Assembly (NCBI GenBank): GCA_027493945.1 | Contig: JAOSJU010000001.1 | Span: 2,848,484-2,912,483, forward strand | Length of the DNA stretch: 64,000 bases | Reading direction: 5' to 3' | Source of the DNA: Burkholderiaceae bacterium | GTDB lineage: Bacteria; Pseudomonadota; Gammaproteobacteria; Burkholderiales; Burkholderiaceae_E | Shown: positions 40,392-50,147 of the stretch, one piece after another | Position numbering within the stretch: position 1 is the stretch's first letter | Layout of the letters: each line of letters opens with the position of its first letter | Program-made: the position numbers and the translations under genes | The notes under the pieces: model-generated | The model's input: the letters and a program-made list of their open reading frames with translations, nothing else | Told to the model about the DNA's origin: nothing | Databases searched by the model: none

Positions 40392-41664
40392 TCAGTCGAC
40401 GACGCCACACAGATTCATCACTACTTCGATGTAGACGCGAACGATATCGAGCATGTCGCCGATGTGCACGTGTTCGCCCTGATGTGTCGAGAACCCGCCG
40501 CCACCTGTGCGAATCCGGCCGGCGGAGCCGTAGTTCACGGTCGGGATTCCATATCGATTCATGTGTGCGGCATCGCTGTACCAGGTTTCGATACCCATTG
40601 CGGGCGGTTTGCCCAACTGGTTAGTGTGAGCCGAGACAATGCTCTCGACCAACTCATGGTCGTTTGGAATCGACGTGCCCGGCGCGGAGAGAAAGATCTC
40701 CGTTTTCGTTCCTTCGAGTTGCTTGTTCGCGCGCACGACCGCGTTGATCATGTCACGAACTTCGTCGAACGCCGTGACCGGAAGTACATCCGGGAGCGTG
40801 CGCACGTCGAGATAGATGGTGCAATTGTCCGGCGTGCGCGCACCACGCCACGGCCAGCCGCCTTCGATGGCCGAAACATTCACGCGAGGTTCGAAGTCGC
40901 CAACGCGATTGCGACGGCAATAGTCCGGGATCCATTCATGAATGGCATCGAGGACGACTCTCGCCTTGTTGATCGCATTGCGGCCGACCTCGGACCATGC
41001 GGTGTGGATCAAGTGTCCCGGAACAGTGATCTTGATCCACGTGGTGCCGCAATGGCGCGGGATCAGCATCATGTTAGTCGGCTCGCCCAGGATGCACGCG
41101 TCAGCGACCGCACCATGCGTGATCGCAAACTTGGTGCCAACCCCCGTATCCCTGATATTGGCGTCCTTCGTACTCGTTGACGGGCGCCTTTTCTATCTCT
41201 CCGGCGACACCGGCGATCACGATGTCGCCCCCGAGTCGGATTCCCGCCTTGCGGATTGCGTCGGACGCAGCGACGTAAGTGGCCAGCGCGCTCTTCATGT
41301 TGAAAGAGCCCATGCCGTAGATCCACTCGTCGTCGATCAGCGTGCCTTCGCAGCGGTAGCCGATGCCACGATGTGCCTGCTCGGGACCGAAGGACGTATC
41401 CAGATGACCGTTGAACATCACCGACTTTCCACCGCCGGCGCCCTGCAGGCGGCCGACGGCGTTGTAGCGCTCGTCGCCGATCGGCTGGAGGGTCGCGTCG
41501 AAGCCGGCGCCCTTCAGGACCTCGCCATAGGCGCGCGCCATGTCTCGTTCCTCGCCGGTGGGACTGGGGATGCTGGTGAGGTCGATCACGAGCTTGACCA
41601 GGCGATCCCTGTCGATCTGATCCGTTGCGCGCCGAACCAGATCCCGATGCACTATCTGTGCCAT
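40392..41664 (-). CDS. M20 family metallohydrolase (ArgE/DapE-like), frameshift in a C5 run
   Basis: The N-terminal part has IPSPTGEERDMARAYG and the metal motif MFNGHLDTSFGP (HxD), then FNMKSALATYV. At 41141-41145 a run of five Cs breaks the frame. Removing one base lets QGYG continue VGTKFAITHGAVADACILGE, then PTNMMLIPRHCGTTWIKITV with the dimerisation domain. Repaired length is about 424 residues. Relatives are deacylases, deformylases and carbamoylases that split an amide or carbamoyl bond. It is 15 bases after the FAH-family gene. Confidence 0.85.
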
Positions 41665-41679
41665 GTCAGCCTCTTCCGT

Positions 41680-42600
41680 TCAATCCGCGATGAAGGTCGT
41701 CAGCGCGCCGAGCCGATCGACCCTGCAATCGATGCGATCGCCGCTCTTCAGGTAAACGGCATCCTTGCGACCGGCGATCACACCGGGCGGGCTTCCCGAC
41801 GTAATCACGTCGCCCGGTTCGAGCGTGGTATTCGACCACCAGGAAACCATTTCGGCGATCTTGTAGTGCATGTTCGCGCTGCTCGACCGCTGCCTTTCCT
41901 CGCCGTTCAGCGTGAGCACCATGCCGAGATTGTTTACGTCGCCGACTTCGTCCAGCGTGACGAGATACGGCCCGAGGGGGCACGAGCCGTCGAAACTCTT
42001 GCCGAGCAGAATCACCTTGTTCGAATGTTCGCGCGCCTGGATATCGCGCGCGGAAAGGTCGTTGAAGATTGTCAGGCCGGCAACGTAACCGAGCGCGTCT
42101 TCAGGCGATACGCGAAAGGCCGTCTTGCCGATGATGATCCCGATTTCGATCTCGTAATCCAGTTGCCGCGTGAAGTGCGGCACACGGACCGCCGCGTTCG
42201 TGGGAACGACGCTGGAGGGCGCTTCGAGGAAACCCGTCGGGTGCTCGAAGTGAAACTGGCCCCAGTTGTGAGACTGCCACTCCGGCTCCTTCCAGGTGGT
42301 GAGCTCGGACAGGTGTGCCGGAAAGTTGCACGACGTGTGCATGATCTTTCCCGGTCTCGGAACGGGCGCCTGCAAGACGACGTCGTCGGGATGGATCACA
42401 TTGGATCGACCGAGCGCAGCACCGGCGACCAGCGACCGTGCCTTGTGCATCGCATCGTCTCCGAGCGAAAGGAACGCTATCATCGAGGCCGGCAACCCGC
42501 CATTCGTGGCGCCGTGCAGGTCCAGATACCCCCCGTCTTCGAGCACCACCCCGATGGTGGACTTGCCGCTTGATCCGATGATGAAACTTGCAAGCTTCAT
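41680..42600 (-). CDS. Fumarylacetoacetate hydrolase family protein
   Basis: The 306-residue protein shows the FAH catalytic core: RQLDYEIEIGIIIGKTAFRV with metal-binding Glu residues, GLTIFNDLSARDIQAREHSN, LLGKSFDGSCPLGPYLVT and GDVITSGSPPGVIAGRK. Family members hydrolyse or decarboxylate beta-diketo acids or hydrate 2-oxo-enoates, usually late in aromatic or heterocyclic degradation. The start at 42600 (MKLASFIIGS) is preceded by GGAAGAC. It lies 32 bases after the LLM gene. Confidence 0.9.
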   Translation of the reverse strand: MKLASFIIGSSGKSTIGVVLEDGGYLDLHGATNGGLPASMIAFLSLGDDAMHKARSLVAGAALGRSNVIHPDDVVLQAPVPRPGKIMHTSCNFPAHLSELTTWKEPEWQSHNWGQFHFEHPTGFLEAPSSVVPTNAAVRVPHFTRQLDYEIEIGIIIGKTAFRVSPEDALGYVAGLTIFNDLSARDIQAREHSNKVILLGKSFDGSCPLGPYLVTLDEVGDVNNLGMVLTLNGEERQRSSSANMHYKIAEMVSWWSNTTLEPGDVITSGSPPGVIAGRKDAVYLKSGDRIDCRVDRLGALTTFIAD

Positions 42601-42632
42601 GTCTTCCTCGCCAAGATCCTGGTCCGCACAAC

Positions 42633-43729
42633 TCAAGCCGCCGCCAAGGGTGCGGGCTTGAGCTTCGGCAGCACTTCGCTACCCATCAGGCGAATGGTGT
42701 TCAGATTGTCGTCGGTGGATTTGCCCACCACCTCCAGCAACGGAAGATTCAGGCCGGCGTCCACGAGTTCCTGGGTGATCTCGAGACAATCGTCGGGCGT
42801 ACCCGAAATGACCGTGAAACGACGCATGATTTCGTCGGTGACAAGATGGCTGACGTGGTCTTGGGTTCCATCCGCGATGGCCTTGCGGAACGGATCCCAC
42901 GTATGATCCGGCAGTCCCGAGCCCGCCAGGATCGTGTCGTTCTTGATGTTCCGGATCTTGTTGACGATGTAGGTGCCGGTGTAGCTGCGTGTGGCCTCGC
43001 GAGCCTTGGCTCCGTCCCGCGAACAAGCGCAGAGGATCACTCCACCAACGGGAAAGTCCGCCGGCAAGACACGGCCCGCCGCCGCTGCGCCAGCCTGCAT
43101 GTTCGAGAGCGCATGACGAACGAATGCGGGCGAAGTGAGTCCGGCGAGCAGCATGCCGTCGCTCTCCCTGCCGGCGAGCTTCTGCATGAACGGGCCAGTG
43201 GCGCCCACATAGATCGGAATCTTCGTCCGGAGCCCGCTTCCCGCCCTGTCGAATGCCGGCATAGACGACTTGAAGTGCTTGCCTTCGTACGCGTACTTCT
43301 CGCCGCTGAAAACTCGACGCATGATCTCCATCGATTCATGATGCACCGGCACCGGGCGCATCTTGTCAATGTCGTACTCGAGATACTCGATACCGACCTT
43401 GCCGACGCCGATGCCCATGATGAAGCGCCCGCCAGACAGCTCGTCGATCGCCGCGGCTTCTGACGCCTGGATGGTCGGATGGCGCATGTATGGCGAAGTG
43501 ATCCCGAGCCCCACCGGAATCTTCCGGGTTGCCTGCGCGACGACCGCCAACGTCGTGAAGCAACCGCGAGCTTCCAGACCGTACTGACGGAACCAGTGAT
43601 ACGCCTCGGCAATCCAGAACCCCCCGTCATGCCGGATGCTTCCGTCTGCTCGGCGTAAGCGCGCATCGCCGATAACGGCTCGTACGATTTGAAGATCACG
43701 CCCATCCTGGGCTGCACTGTCGCGGACAT
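42633..43729 (-). CDS. LLM-class (F420-type) flavin-dependent oxidoreductase, frameshift in a C6 run
   Basis: The N-terminal part starts MSATVQPRMGVIFKSYEPLS. At 43620-43625 a run of six Cs breaks the frame, and one base less gives GMTGGFWIAEAYHWFRQYG. The rest shows the luciferase-like/Mer pattern ITSPYMRHPTIQASEAAAID, ELSGGRFIMGIGVGKVGIEY and KIPIYVGATGPFMQKLAGRE. Repaired length is about 365 residues. Such proteins use F420 or FMN. The FO synthase in the same gene run makes F420 the more likely cofactor. Confidence 0.85.
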
Positions 43730-43904
43730 CTGTATCGCTCCGGTTAGGGTTGTCGCATGGCCCTCAGCGCGCCTGGCCGTTCGCGGCTCGGCAGCAATGT
43801 CTGTCATCGTACGAACCTGGTGTCACGACGTCTTGCCTCGGGCGGTCGATTCTCTTGACCAGCAGCGCAATCCACGCCGCGGGAAGCTGGCATGCCAGCT
43901 CGCC

Positions 43905-44616
43905 TCAGATCCCCGGGAACCGTGCCTTGATCTCCGGCGCGGAGCTGCAGTTCATCGGCGCTACCGGAATGGACGATCCTGCCCTTACTCATGATGTGGA
44001 CGGTATCGGCGAGCCGCAGCGCCAGGCCGAAGTTCTGCTCGACCAGCAGGATCGCGATGCCGTCGTCGCGCAGCATCTGCAAGACGTCGCCCACCTGCTT
44101 CACGAGCGCCGGCGACAGACCCTCGGACGGCTCGTCGAGCAGCAGCACACGGGGGTTGCCCACCAGCGCGCGGCCGATTGCAACCATGCTTTGTTCGCCT
44201 CCCGAGAGCATGCCTCCGAGGTTGGATAGCCGCCCCCGGAGTGCGGGGAAGGTATCGAGCACGCGTTCCGCCGTCCAACCATGCGCGCCCGCTGCGGCAT
44301 GGCGGGCACCGACGGTCAGATGCTCGCGAACACTGAGCGATCGGAACAGGCGTCGACCCTGGGGCACCAGTCCGACCGATCGCGTGGCCATCAGGTGCGG
44401 TGCCAGGTTGGTGACGTCCTCGCCGGCCAGGCGGACGGAGCCCTCGCGGACCCGACAATGGCCACACAGCGTTCGGATCAACGTGGTCTTGCCTACCCCG
44501 TTGCGACCCAGGATCGCGCAGATGTGACCCGGCCGAAGCGCGACCGAGATACCCTCGAGCACGGTGCTCAGTCCGTAGCCCGCATGCAAGCCGGTGGCGA
44601 CCAGGATCTCAGACAA
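43905..44616 (-). CDS. livF: Branched-chain amino-acid type ABC transporter ATPase LivF, C-terminal frameshift
   Basis: The ATPase has Walker A GRNGVGKTTL, the Q-loop region GLVPQGRRLFRSLSVREHL, signature LSGGEQSMVAIGRAL and Walker B VLLLDEPSEGL. A TTG at 44616 (SEILVATGLHAGYG) is the only fitting start and overlaps the livG stop. Near 43945-43946 a one-base shift lets the frame end SSAPEIKARFPGI at 43905, the usual LivF tail, instead of running on to 43804. Repaired length is about 236 residues. Confidence 0.9.
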
Positions 44617-45355
44617 GATCCTCTCCGAAATAGATCTGGGCGACCCTGGAATCGCTGCGGATCTCCTCGGGTGATCCGGACACCACCAACCGGCCCTGCT
44701 GCATAACCAGCACCCGATCGGCAAGTCGCAACGCCATGTCGACGTCATGCTCGATCAGCAGGACTGTGATTTCCCGCGAGAAGCGCTTGATCATCGATTC
44801 GACGGTGGCCGTCTCCGCGGCGGACAGGCCCGCGGCCGGCTCGTCGAGAAGCAGGAGTCGCGGCCCGCGGGCAAGCGCCATTACCAGTTCGAGTTGTCGC
44901 TGTTCGCCGTAGGACAGCAACTGGGTCTGCACGTCAGCCTTGCCGACGATCCCCCAGTCGTCCAGGAGTTCCAGCGCACGCCGCCTGACCTTCGGGAACG
45001 ATTCGATCGACCGATGCATCGCGAAGCACCAGCGCTCGCCGGCCTGCACGGCGAGCATCGCGCTCTCGAGCGCGGTCATCCGCGGGAACAGGGTCGTGAT
45101 CTGGAAGGTACGGCCCAAGCCCAACGCCACCCGCTTGCGCGTGGAGAGTTGGGCCAGATCGTTTCCAAAGAGCCGAACTGCACCCGACGAGGGCGCCAGC
45201 AAACCGGTGATTACGTTGAAAAGCGTTGTCTTGCCGGCGCCGTTCGGTCCAAAGATCACCAGCCGCTCGCCGTCGGCGACCTCGAAGCTCAGGCTGTCGA
45301 TCGCGCACAGCGCGCCGTAGCTCAACGTCAGGTTCTCGACCGAGAGCGCGCTCAC
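44609..45355 (-). CDS. livG: Branched-chain amino-acid type ABC transporter ATPase LivG
   Basis: The 248-residue ATPase has Walker A FGPNGAGKTTLFN, GLGRTFQITTLFPRMTALES typical of LivG, the signature LLSYGEQRQLELVMALARG and Walker B LLLLDEPAAGLSAAET. A GTG at 45355 overlapping the livM stop in GTGA is the likely start (SALSVENLTLSYG). It pairs with LivF and the LivHM channel. Confidence 0.92.
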   Translation of the reverse strand: MSALSVENLTLSYGALCAIDSLSFEVADGERLVIFGPNGAGKTTLFNVITGLLAPSSGAVRLFGNDLAQLSTRKRVALGLGRTFQITTLFPRMTALESAMLAVQAGERWCFAMHRSIESFPKVRRRALELLDDWGIVGKADVQTQLLSYGEQRQLELVMALARGPRLLLLDEPAAGLSAAETATVESMIKRFSREITVLLIEHDVDMALRLADRVLVMQQGRLVVSGSPEEIRSDSRVAQIYFGEDLV

Positions 45356-46329
45356 TGGATGGACCTCCTGACTCGCCCGAGATAGAGTCCGACAAGGCCC
45401 TGCGGCGCGAACAGGGTGACGATCACGTAGGTCACGCCCAGGACCAGTACCCAGCGATCGGTGTAGCCGCTGACGAAGTTCTCCAGGCCGACGATGACGA
45501 ACGCGCCGATCAGCGGCCCTGCGAAGGTCCCGGCCCCGCCGAGGATGACCATGATCAGTGCAGTGGCCGAATAGGCAACACTCAGATAGCTTGGCCCTGC
45601 GAAGCCCGCCTGCCAAGTCATCAGGCCGCCAGCCACGCCGGCAAGCAGCCCTGCGAGAATGCAAGCAACATACTTGTAGAGCCATACGTTGTAGCCGAGC
45701 ACGAGCATCCGGCGCTCGTTTTCCCGGATGCCGACGAGGGCCCGGCCGAAAGGAGAATGGATCAGCACACGCAGGCAGAACATCAGAACGCAGAACACGG
45801 CAAAGACCATGTAATAGAAGCCGATGTCGTCAGTGAGGTTCCATGGGAAGTGCCGCGATGGACGCTTCAGTCCGGGGATGCCGTCGTCGCCACCCGTGTA
45901 GTCGCGCCAACCGTATGCGACTCCCCACAGGATTTGCGCCAGCGCGAGCGTGATCATCAGCAGATACGCCCCTCGGGCGCGCAGGATCAGCAGCCCGAAC
46001 AGGGCGGCCGTAACTACCGCGGCGCAGACCGCCAGACCCATCTGCAGCCAGAACGAATCAACGCCGTGCGTGGCCAACTTTGCCAGCGCATAGGCGCCGA
46101 TCCCAAAATAGGCCGCGTGCCCCAGCGACGCGAGGCCCCCGTAGCCGAGGATCAGATTCAGGCTCGCGGCGAACAACCCGAAGATCATCATCTTGGTCGT
46201 CACCCCGAGGTAGTAGCCGCCGATCAACCAGGGAAGCACGGCCAGCAGGCACGCGGCGCCGACGAGCCACCATGCATCGCTCATCCGGCGCCCCGCCTGA
46301 ACGGACCACGCAGCCGCTACTCGATTCAT
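45352..46329 (-). CDS. livM: Branched-chain amino-acid type ABC transporter permease LivM
   Basis: The 325-residue permease shows LGYGGLASLGHAAYFGIGAY near the N-terminus, HSPFGRALVGIRENERRMLV for ATPase coupling, and GGAGTFAGPLIGAFVIVGLE. About nine hydrophobic helices are visible. It overlaps livH and livG by a few bases. In the inner membrane it forms the channel together with LivH. Confidence 0.93.
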   Translation of the reverse strand: MNRVAAAWSVQAGRRMSDAWWLVGAACLLAVLPWLIGGYYLGVTTKMMIFGLFAASLNLILGYGGLASLGHAAYFGIGAYALAKLATHGVDSFWLQMGLAVCAAVVTAALFGLLILRARGAYLLMITLALAQILWGVAYGWRDYTGGDDGIPGLKRPSRHFPWNLTDDIGFYYMVFAVFCVLMFCLRVLIHSPFGRALVGIRENERRMLVLGYNVWLYKYVACILAGLLAGVAGGLMTWQAGFAGPSYLSVAYSATALIMVILGGAGTFAGPLIGAFVIVGLENFVSGYTDRWVLVLGVTYVIVTLFAPQGLVGLYLGRVRRSIQ

Positions 46330-47180
46330 GCCGATCGCCCGAAAAGTCCATTTGGCCAGATGGCAAGGATCACTGCCATCGGAACGAACAGTGTGAACAG
46401 CGCGAACTCGGGAATCAGCGCCTTGCCGACGCTATCGAGCAACCCCACAACCACGGCCCCGACGAACGCCCCGGGCAGGCTGCCGAGGCCTCCGATAATT
46501 ACCACGACGAAGGACAGCAGCAGCACTTCGAGCTCGGTGCCAACGTGAACGCCGACGATCGGTCCGCCGACGATGCCGCCGAACGCGGCCAGCGCCGCCC
46601 CGAAGGCGAAGGTCGCCGTCGACAGCAGCGAAACATTGATGCCCGTGCTCTGGGCAATCTCCGCGTCGTCCACCGCTGCGCGGATCAGCGCGCCGATTCG
46701 GGTTCGCGCTTGCAGATACCATAGGATCACACCGACGGCCAGACCCACCGCGATCACGAACAGCCGGTAGCTCGGGAAGACAAAGCTGCCAATGTTCACG
46801 GGACCGGAGAGCCAGTCCGGGCGCGGCAGCGTTTGCGGCGTCCCGCCCCACACCCACAGCGCGATGTCACCGAGGATCAGCATCAAACCAAAGGTCAGGA
46901 GCGCCTGCGGCAGTTCCTCGCGCGGCACGCGCCGAAGGAGCCAGCGCTCGATGGCAACGCCGATCGCCACCACCCCAGCGACGCCGACGACCGAGGCGGC
47001 CATGAGGCTTCCGGTGTGCCGGAAGACGGAGATCGCAATCCACACGCCCAGAGCGTAGAAGACTCCGTGCGCCAGGTTCAATACCTGCATCACGCCGAAG
47101 ATCAGCGCCAGTCCGGCGGCGATGAGGAAGAGCAGCATGCCGAAAGACAAGCCATTGAGGATCAGATGCACCCGGGCCAT
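46326..47180 (-). CDS. livH: Branched-chain amino-acid type ABC transporter permease LivH
   Basis: The 284-residue permease begins MARVHLILNGLSFGMLLFLI and has FGVMQVLNLAHGVFYALGVW, the LivH signature, RTRIGALIRAAVDDAEIAQS for coupling, and IIGGLGSLPGAFVGAVVVGL. The ATG at 47180 fits the family better than the upstream one at 47216. It lies 87 bases after an SDR gene. Confidence 0.93.
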   Translation of the reverse strand: MARVHLILNGLSFGMLLFLIAAGLALIFGVMQVLNLAHGVFYALGVWIAISVFRHTGSLMAASVVGVAGVVAIGVAIERWLLRRVPREELPQALLTFGLMLILGDIALWVWGGTPQTLPRPDWLSGPVNIGSFVFPSYRLFVIAVGLAVGVILWYLQARTRIGALIRAAVDDAEIAQSTGINVSLLSTATFAFGAALAAFGGIVGGPIVGVHVGTELEVLLLSFVVVIIGGLGSLPGAFVGAVVVGLLDSVGKALIPEFALFTLFVPMAVILAIWPNGLFGRSA

Positions 47181-47267
47181 CACCGGCTCACCGTCCCGCT
47201 CGAGAGAGAGGCACACGCCGGCCGGGTGGCCGACTGTGACGCCTTGTCGGCGCTCATAGCGCTGCGA

Positions 47268-48053
47268 TCACCGAACAAGATAGCCTCCATCGGCGACGAC
47301 AACCGATCCGGTCATGAAGCCGGACTCCGGGCCGGCCAGGAAAAACACGACGTTGGCGATCTCGTCAGGTTCCCCGACTCGCCCGAGAAGCGTCTTCTCG
47401 GCGCCTGTGGAGCGCCACATCATGTTTTCCTGTTCAGCGGTGATCCCGGGCACCAGACCGCGCAGCTGCGAGGTTCGCGTCGGGCCAGGCGCGACCGCAT
47501 TGATGCGCAGGCCATCACGCCCATAGCGGCTCGCCAGCGAACGCGTGAGCTGCAGCAGCGCCGCTTTGGTCAGACTGTACAGCCAGGTACTCTTCCCGTC
47601 GAACTCCATCCCGGCCATGCCCGAAATCGACCCGACGTTCACGATCACCCCTTGCTGCGCGGCAACCATGGCCGGGATGACTGCCCGACAGCACAGGTAC
47701 GCGCTCCGGACATTGGCGTCCACGACACGATCGAACTCGTCCTCGGGCGTCTCGGTAATGTCCCGGCAGTGAAGTATCGCGGCGTTATTGATAAGGATGT
47801 CGATGCGCCCGGCGCGCTGGAGCGCCGCCGCAGCCAGCTTCCGTGCGGTCTCGTATGACGAGATATCGCCGGGAACCGAGAGATGCGAGCTTCCGGGTAG
47901 CCGACGCATCAAGGTTTCGAGCGCGTCCGCATCGATGTCGTTCAGCGCCAGCGTCGCCCCTTGCTCGCAAAGGCGCATCGCGGTCGCGGCACCGATTCCC
48001 CTCGCGGCGCCAGTAATAATCGCGGTCTTTCCCTGGAGTGTTCCTGTACCCAA
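47268..48053 (-). CDS. Short-chain dehydrogenase/reductase
   Basis: The 261-residue classical SDR has the NAD(P) motif TGAARGIGAATA, NNAA at the active-site loop, catalytic Ser in VNVGSISGMAG and YSLTK. NDIDADALE with Asp after beta-2 suggests NAD preference. It ends SGFMTGSVVVADGGYLVR, as in FabG-like enzymes. It probably oxidises or reduces a pathway alcohol/ketone. It lies between another SDR gene and livH. Confidence 0.88.
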   Translation of the reverse strand: MGTGTLQGKTAIITGAARGIGAATAMRLCEQGATLALNDIDADALETLMRRLPGSSHLSVPGDISSYETARKLAAAALQRAGRIDILINNAAILHCRDITETPEDEFDRVVDANVRSAYLCCRAVIPAMVAAQQGVIVNVGSISGMAGMEFDGKSTWLYSLTKAALLQLTRSLASRYGRDGLRINAVAPGPTRTSQLRGLVPGITAEQENMMWRSTGAEKTLLGRVGEPDEIANVVFFLAGPESGFMTGSVVVADGGYLVR

Positions 48054-48117
48054 CTCGCAACGCCTCGCTCGAAGTGCTCGCCAGTCGCGGATCGGATGCC
48101 GTTACCCGGCAACGCAG

Positions 48118-48867
48118 TCAGTCGACCCGGCGAGCCCGCGACGGACGGTCCCGCGGCGCAGGAACCCCCGCGGGATCGTGTCGATAAGCGCGCTCGGCCT
48201 GCACTGCCTCGTCACCCACCAGCACCTCCGCATCGCCGGCTTCCAATGCGTCCAGCATGATCGCGACCGCCTCGTCCACCGTCATCTTCGGTATCGACAG
48301 GTTGCGGATCATCGCCGTATCGACCGCGCCAGGGAGCGCCGCAAGCACGTGTACGCCCGAAGGGGCGAGTTCGGCACGCAGAATCTCGACGGCCTTCAAG
48401 AGCGCGGCCTTCGAGACACAGTAGGAACCGAGGTCAGGAATGGCGGCGCGCGCCAGCGAGGAAACGACGACCAGCATGGCCGACGGCCGGTGCTGTCGTA
48501 GCATCGGCACGAAGGCCCGGAAGACCCGCAGTGCACCGAGGTAGTTCACCTCGATCTCCGGGGCTGCCGCATCGATCGACGCTCCGGCGAGCAGTCCCTG
48601 GCACGCACTCATACCGGCGTTGCTGACGAGGAGATCGGCATCTCCGAAACGGGCAGCGACACGGTCGATGTCCTCTTGACTGGTAACGTCGCACGTCACC
48701 CAGACGCACCGCGACGCAAGCCCCGTCTCGATCGGTTCGATGTCCGCGAGATCCCGATCCAGTGCATAGACGCGTCGTGCACCGCGCCGCAGAAGGCCCC
48801 GTACGATACCGTGCCCGAGCCCACGAGCCGCGCCTGTTACGATCGCGGTGCTGCGGTCGATCTTCAT
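48118..48867 (-). CDS. Short-chain dehydrogenase/reductase
   Basis: The 249-residue SDR has TGAARGLGHGIVRGLLRRGA, DRDLADIE (Asp suggesting NAD), SNAGMSACQG, catalytic VVVSSLARAA and YCVSKAALLK. The C-terminal tail is basic (PAPRDRPSRARRVD). It differs clearly from the neighbouring SDR, so the two probably act on different intermediates or stereoisomers. It lies 17 bases after the binding-protein gene. Confidence 0.87.
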   Translation of the reverse strand: MKIDRSTAIVTGAARGLGHGIVRGLLRRGARRVYALDRDLADIEPIETGLASRCVWVTCDVTSQEDIDRVAARFGDADLLVSNAGMSACQGLLAGASIDAAAPEIEVNYLGALRVFRAFVPMLRQHRPSAMLVVVSSLARAAIPDLGSYCVSKAALLKAVEILRAELAPSGVHVLAALPGAVDTAMIRNLSIPKMTVDEAVAIMLDALEAGDAEVLVGDEAVQAERAYRHDPAGVPAPRDRPSRARRVD

Positions 48868-48884
48868 CCGACGTGGCTCCGGTA

Positions 48885-50063
48885 TCAGTCGGGGCGGACG
48901 TCGCGCAACACGTCGAGAACCGTGTACCCAGGCTTGCCACCCTTGGAGACGACCTTGACGAAGTAATAGTCGAGATAGGGGAATCGCTTCTCAGGGTCGA
49001 AGCGCAGGCGGCCTTGCGGGGTCTTGATGTCGACTGCCTTCAGGGCGCCGACCAAGGATGCGGGATCGCTCCGTCCGCCGGTCGCGACGAGCGCCGATTC
49101 GATCATCTGGCCGATCGTGAAGCCGAGCGCGGAATAGTAGCTGTTGGGTACCTTTCCGTATTCACGCTTGTACGCCTCGATGAACTGCTTGTTCTCCGGA
49201 ATGTCCAGATCGTCGAAATAGTGCGTGACAGCCACGGCACCGAGAGCTGCGTCGCCCATCGCCGGCAGCAATGCGCCGTCGACTGTGGCGACCACCGCCA
49301 CAAGCGGCATCGAGTCGCGCTGGCCATACTCATGCCTTGCCTTGACGAACTTGATCGCATCGCCCCCTGGGATCGCGGCGAACACCGTCGCCCCCTGCGG
49401 CAAGCCGGTCAGGAAGGGGGCGAAATCCGCAGTTCCGAGCGGCACGTAGACCTCTTTCTTCACCGATCCGCCTGCGGCCGTGAATCCGTCGCGAAAACCG
49501 TCGGAAGCACGCGTACCGAACGTATACTTGGAACTCACGATGACGGCGTCCTTGTACCCGAGCTTCTTGGCGGCGTACTCGCCCATCAGCCGGCCAAGCT
49601 GCACGTAGTTCCAACTCGGCACGAGCATATTCGGCTGTTTGGCGCTCTCCGGTGCCTGTCCCACCAGGGGAATGTTCGGGATGCCCTTGCGCCCGATGTA
49701 GTCCTGGGTCGCCGCGATCACGTGCCCGAGGAACGGGCCGACCACGATATCGACCTGGTCGCGCTCGACGAGCTTCTGGATCTTCGTCACGCCGGTGCTC
49801 GGGTCGCCCGCATCGTCCTCGATGACGAGTTCGACCTTGCGGCCGGCGATCTGATAGCCCGCTTGCTTGAGACGCAGCTTCAGCCCATTCACCTCGTCAT
49901 TGTTGATGTCGGCGACACCGCCTGTCAACGAAGCCAGAACGCCGATCCTGAACGGCGCGGCAGATTGGGCGAACGCGACCAGCGGTGCCAGGGAGACCGC
50001 GATGGTGGCGCCGACAGCACAGATCATCGTCGCGCGTCTCGGACTGAACTTGTTGCTCGTCAT
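48885..50063 (-). CDS. Liv-type ABC transporter periplasmic substrate-binding protein
   Basis: The 392-residue protein has a Sec signal (ending near PLVAFAQSAAPF), then FRIGVLASLTGGVADINNDE and the two-lobe Peripla_BP_6 fold (VTKIQKLVERDQVDIVVGPF, SSKYTFGTRASDGFRDGFTA). It is the partner of LivHMGF downstream and fixes the substrate specificity of uptake. This subfamily often binds aromatic acids or amides rather than leucine; the ligand here is unknown. Confidence 0.88.
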   Translation of the reverse strand: MTSNKFSPRRATMICAVGATIAVSLAPLVAFAQSAAPFRIGVLASLTGGVADINNDEVNGLKLRLKQAGYQIAGRKVELVIEDDAGDPSTGVTKIQKLVERDQVDIVVGPFLGHVIAATQDYIGRKGIPNIPLVGQAPESAKQPNMLVPSWNYVQLGRLMGEYAAKKLGYKDAVIVSSKYTFGTRASDGFRDGFTAAGGSVKKEVYVPLGTADFAPFLTGLPQGATVFAAIPGGDAIKFVKARHEYGQRDSMPLVAVVATVDGALLPAMGDAALGAVAVTHYFDDLDIPENKQFIEAYKREYGKVPNSYYSALGFTIGQMIESALVATGGRSDPASLVGALKAVDIKTPQGRLRFDPEKRFPYLDYYFVKVVSKGGKPGYTVLDVLRDVRPD

Positions 50064-50147
50064 CTTGACCTCACTGAGAATGGAACGAATGCGTGAACAG
50101 GAACCTTCGAGGGAACGTCGCCCAGCCTGGAGCCCGGAGCTGTTCGC

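Noticed and set aside
37929-43729. Complete F420 biosynthesis operon
   Set aside because: Only FO synthase and a possible FbiB-like reductase are present; no CofC, CofD or CofE motifs were seen.
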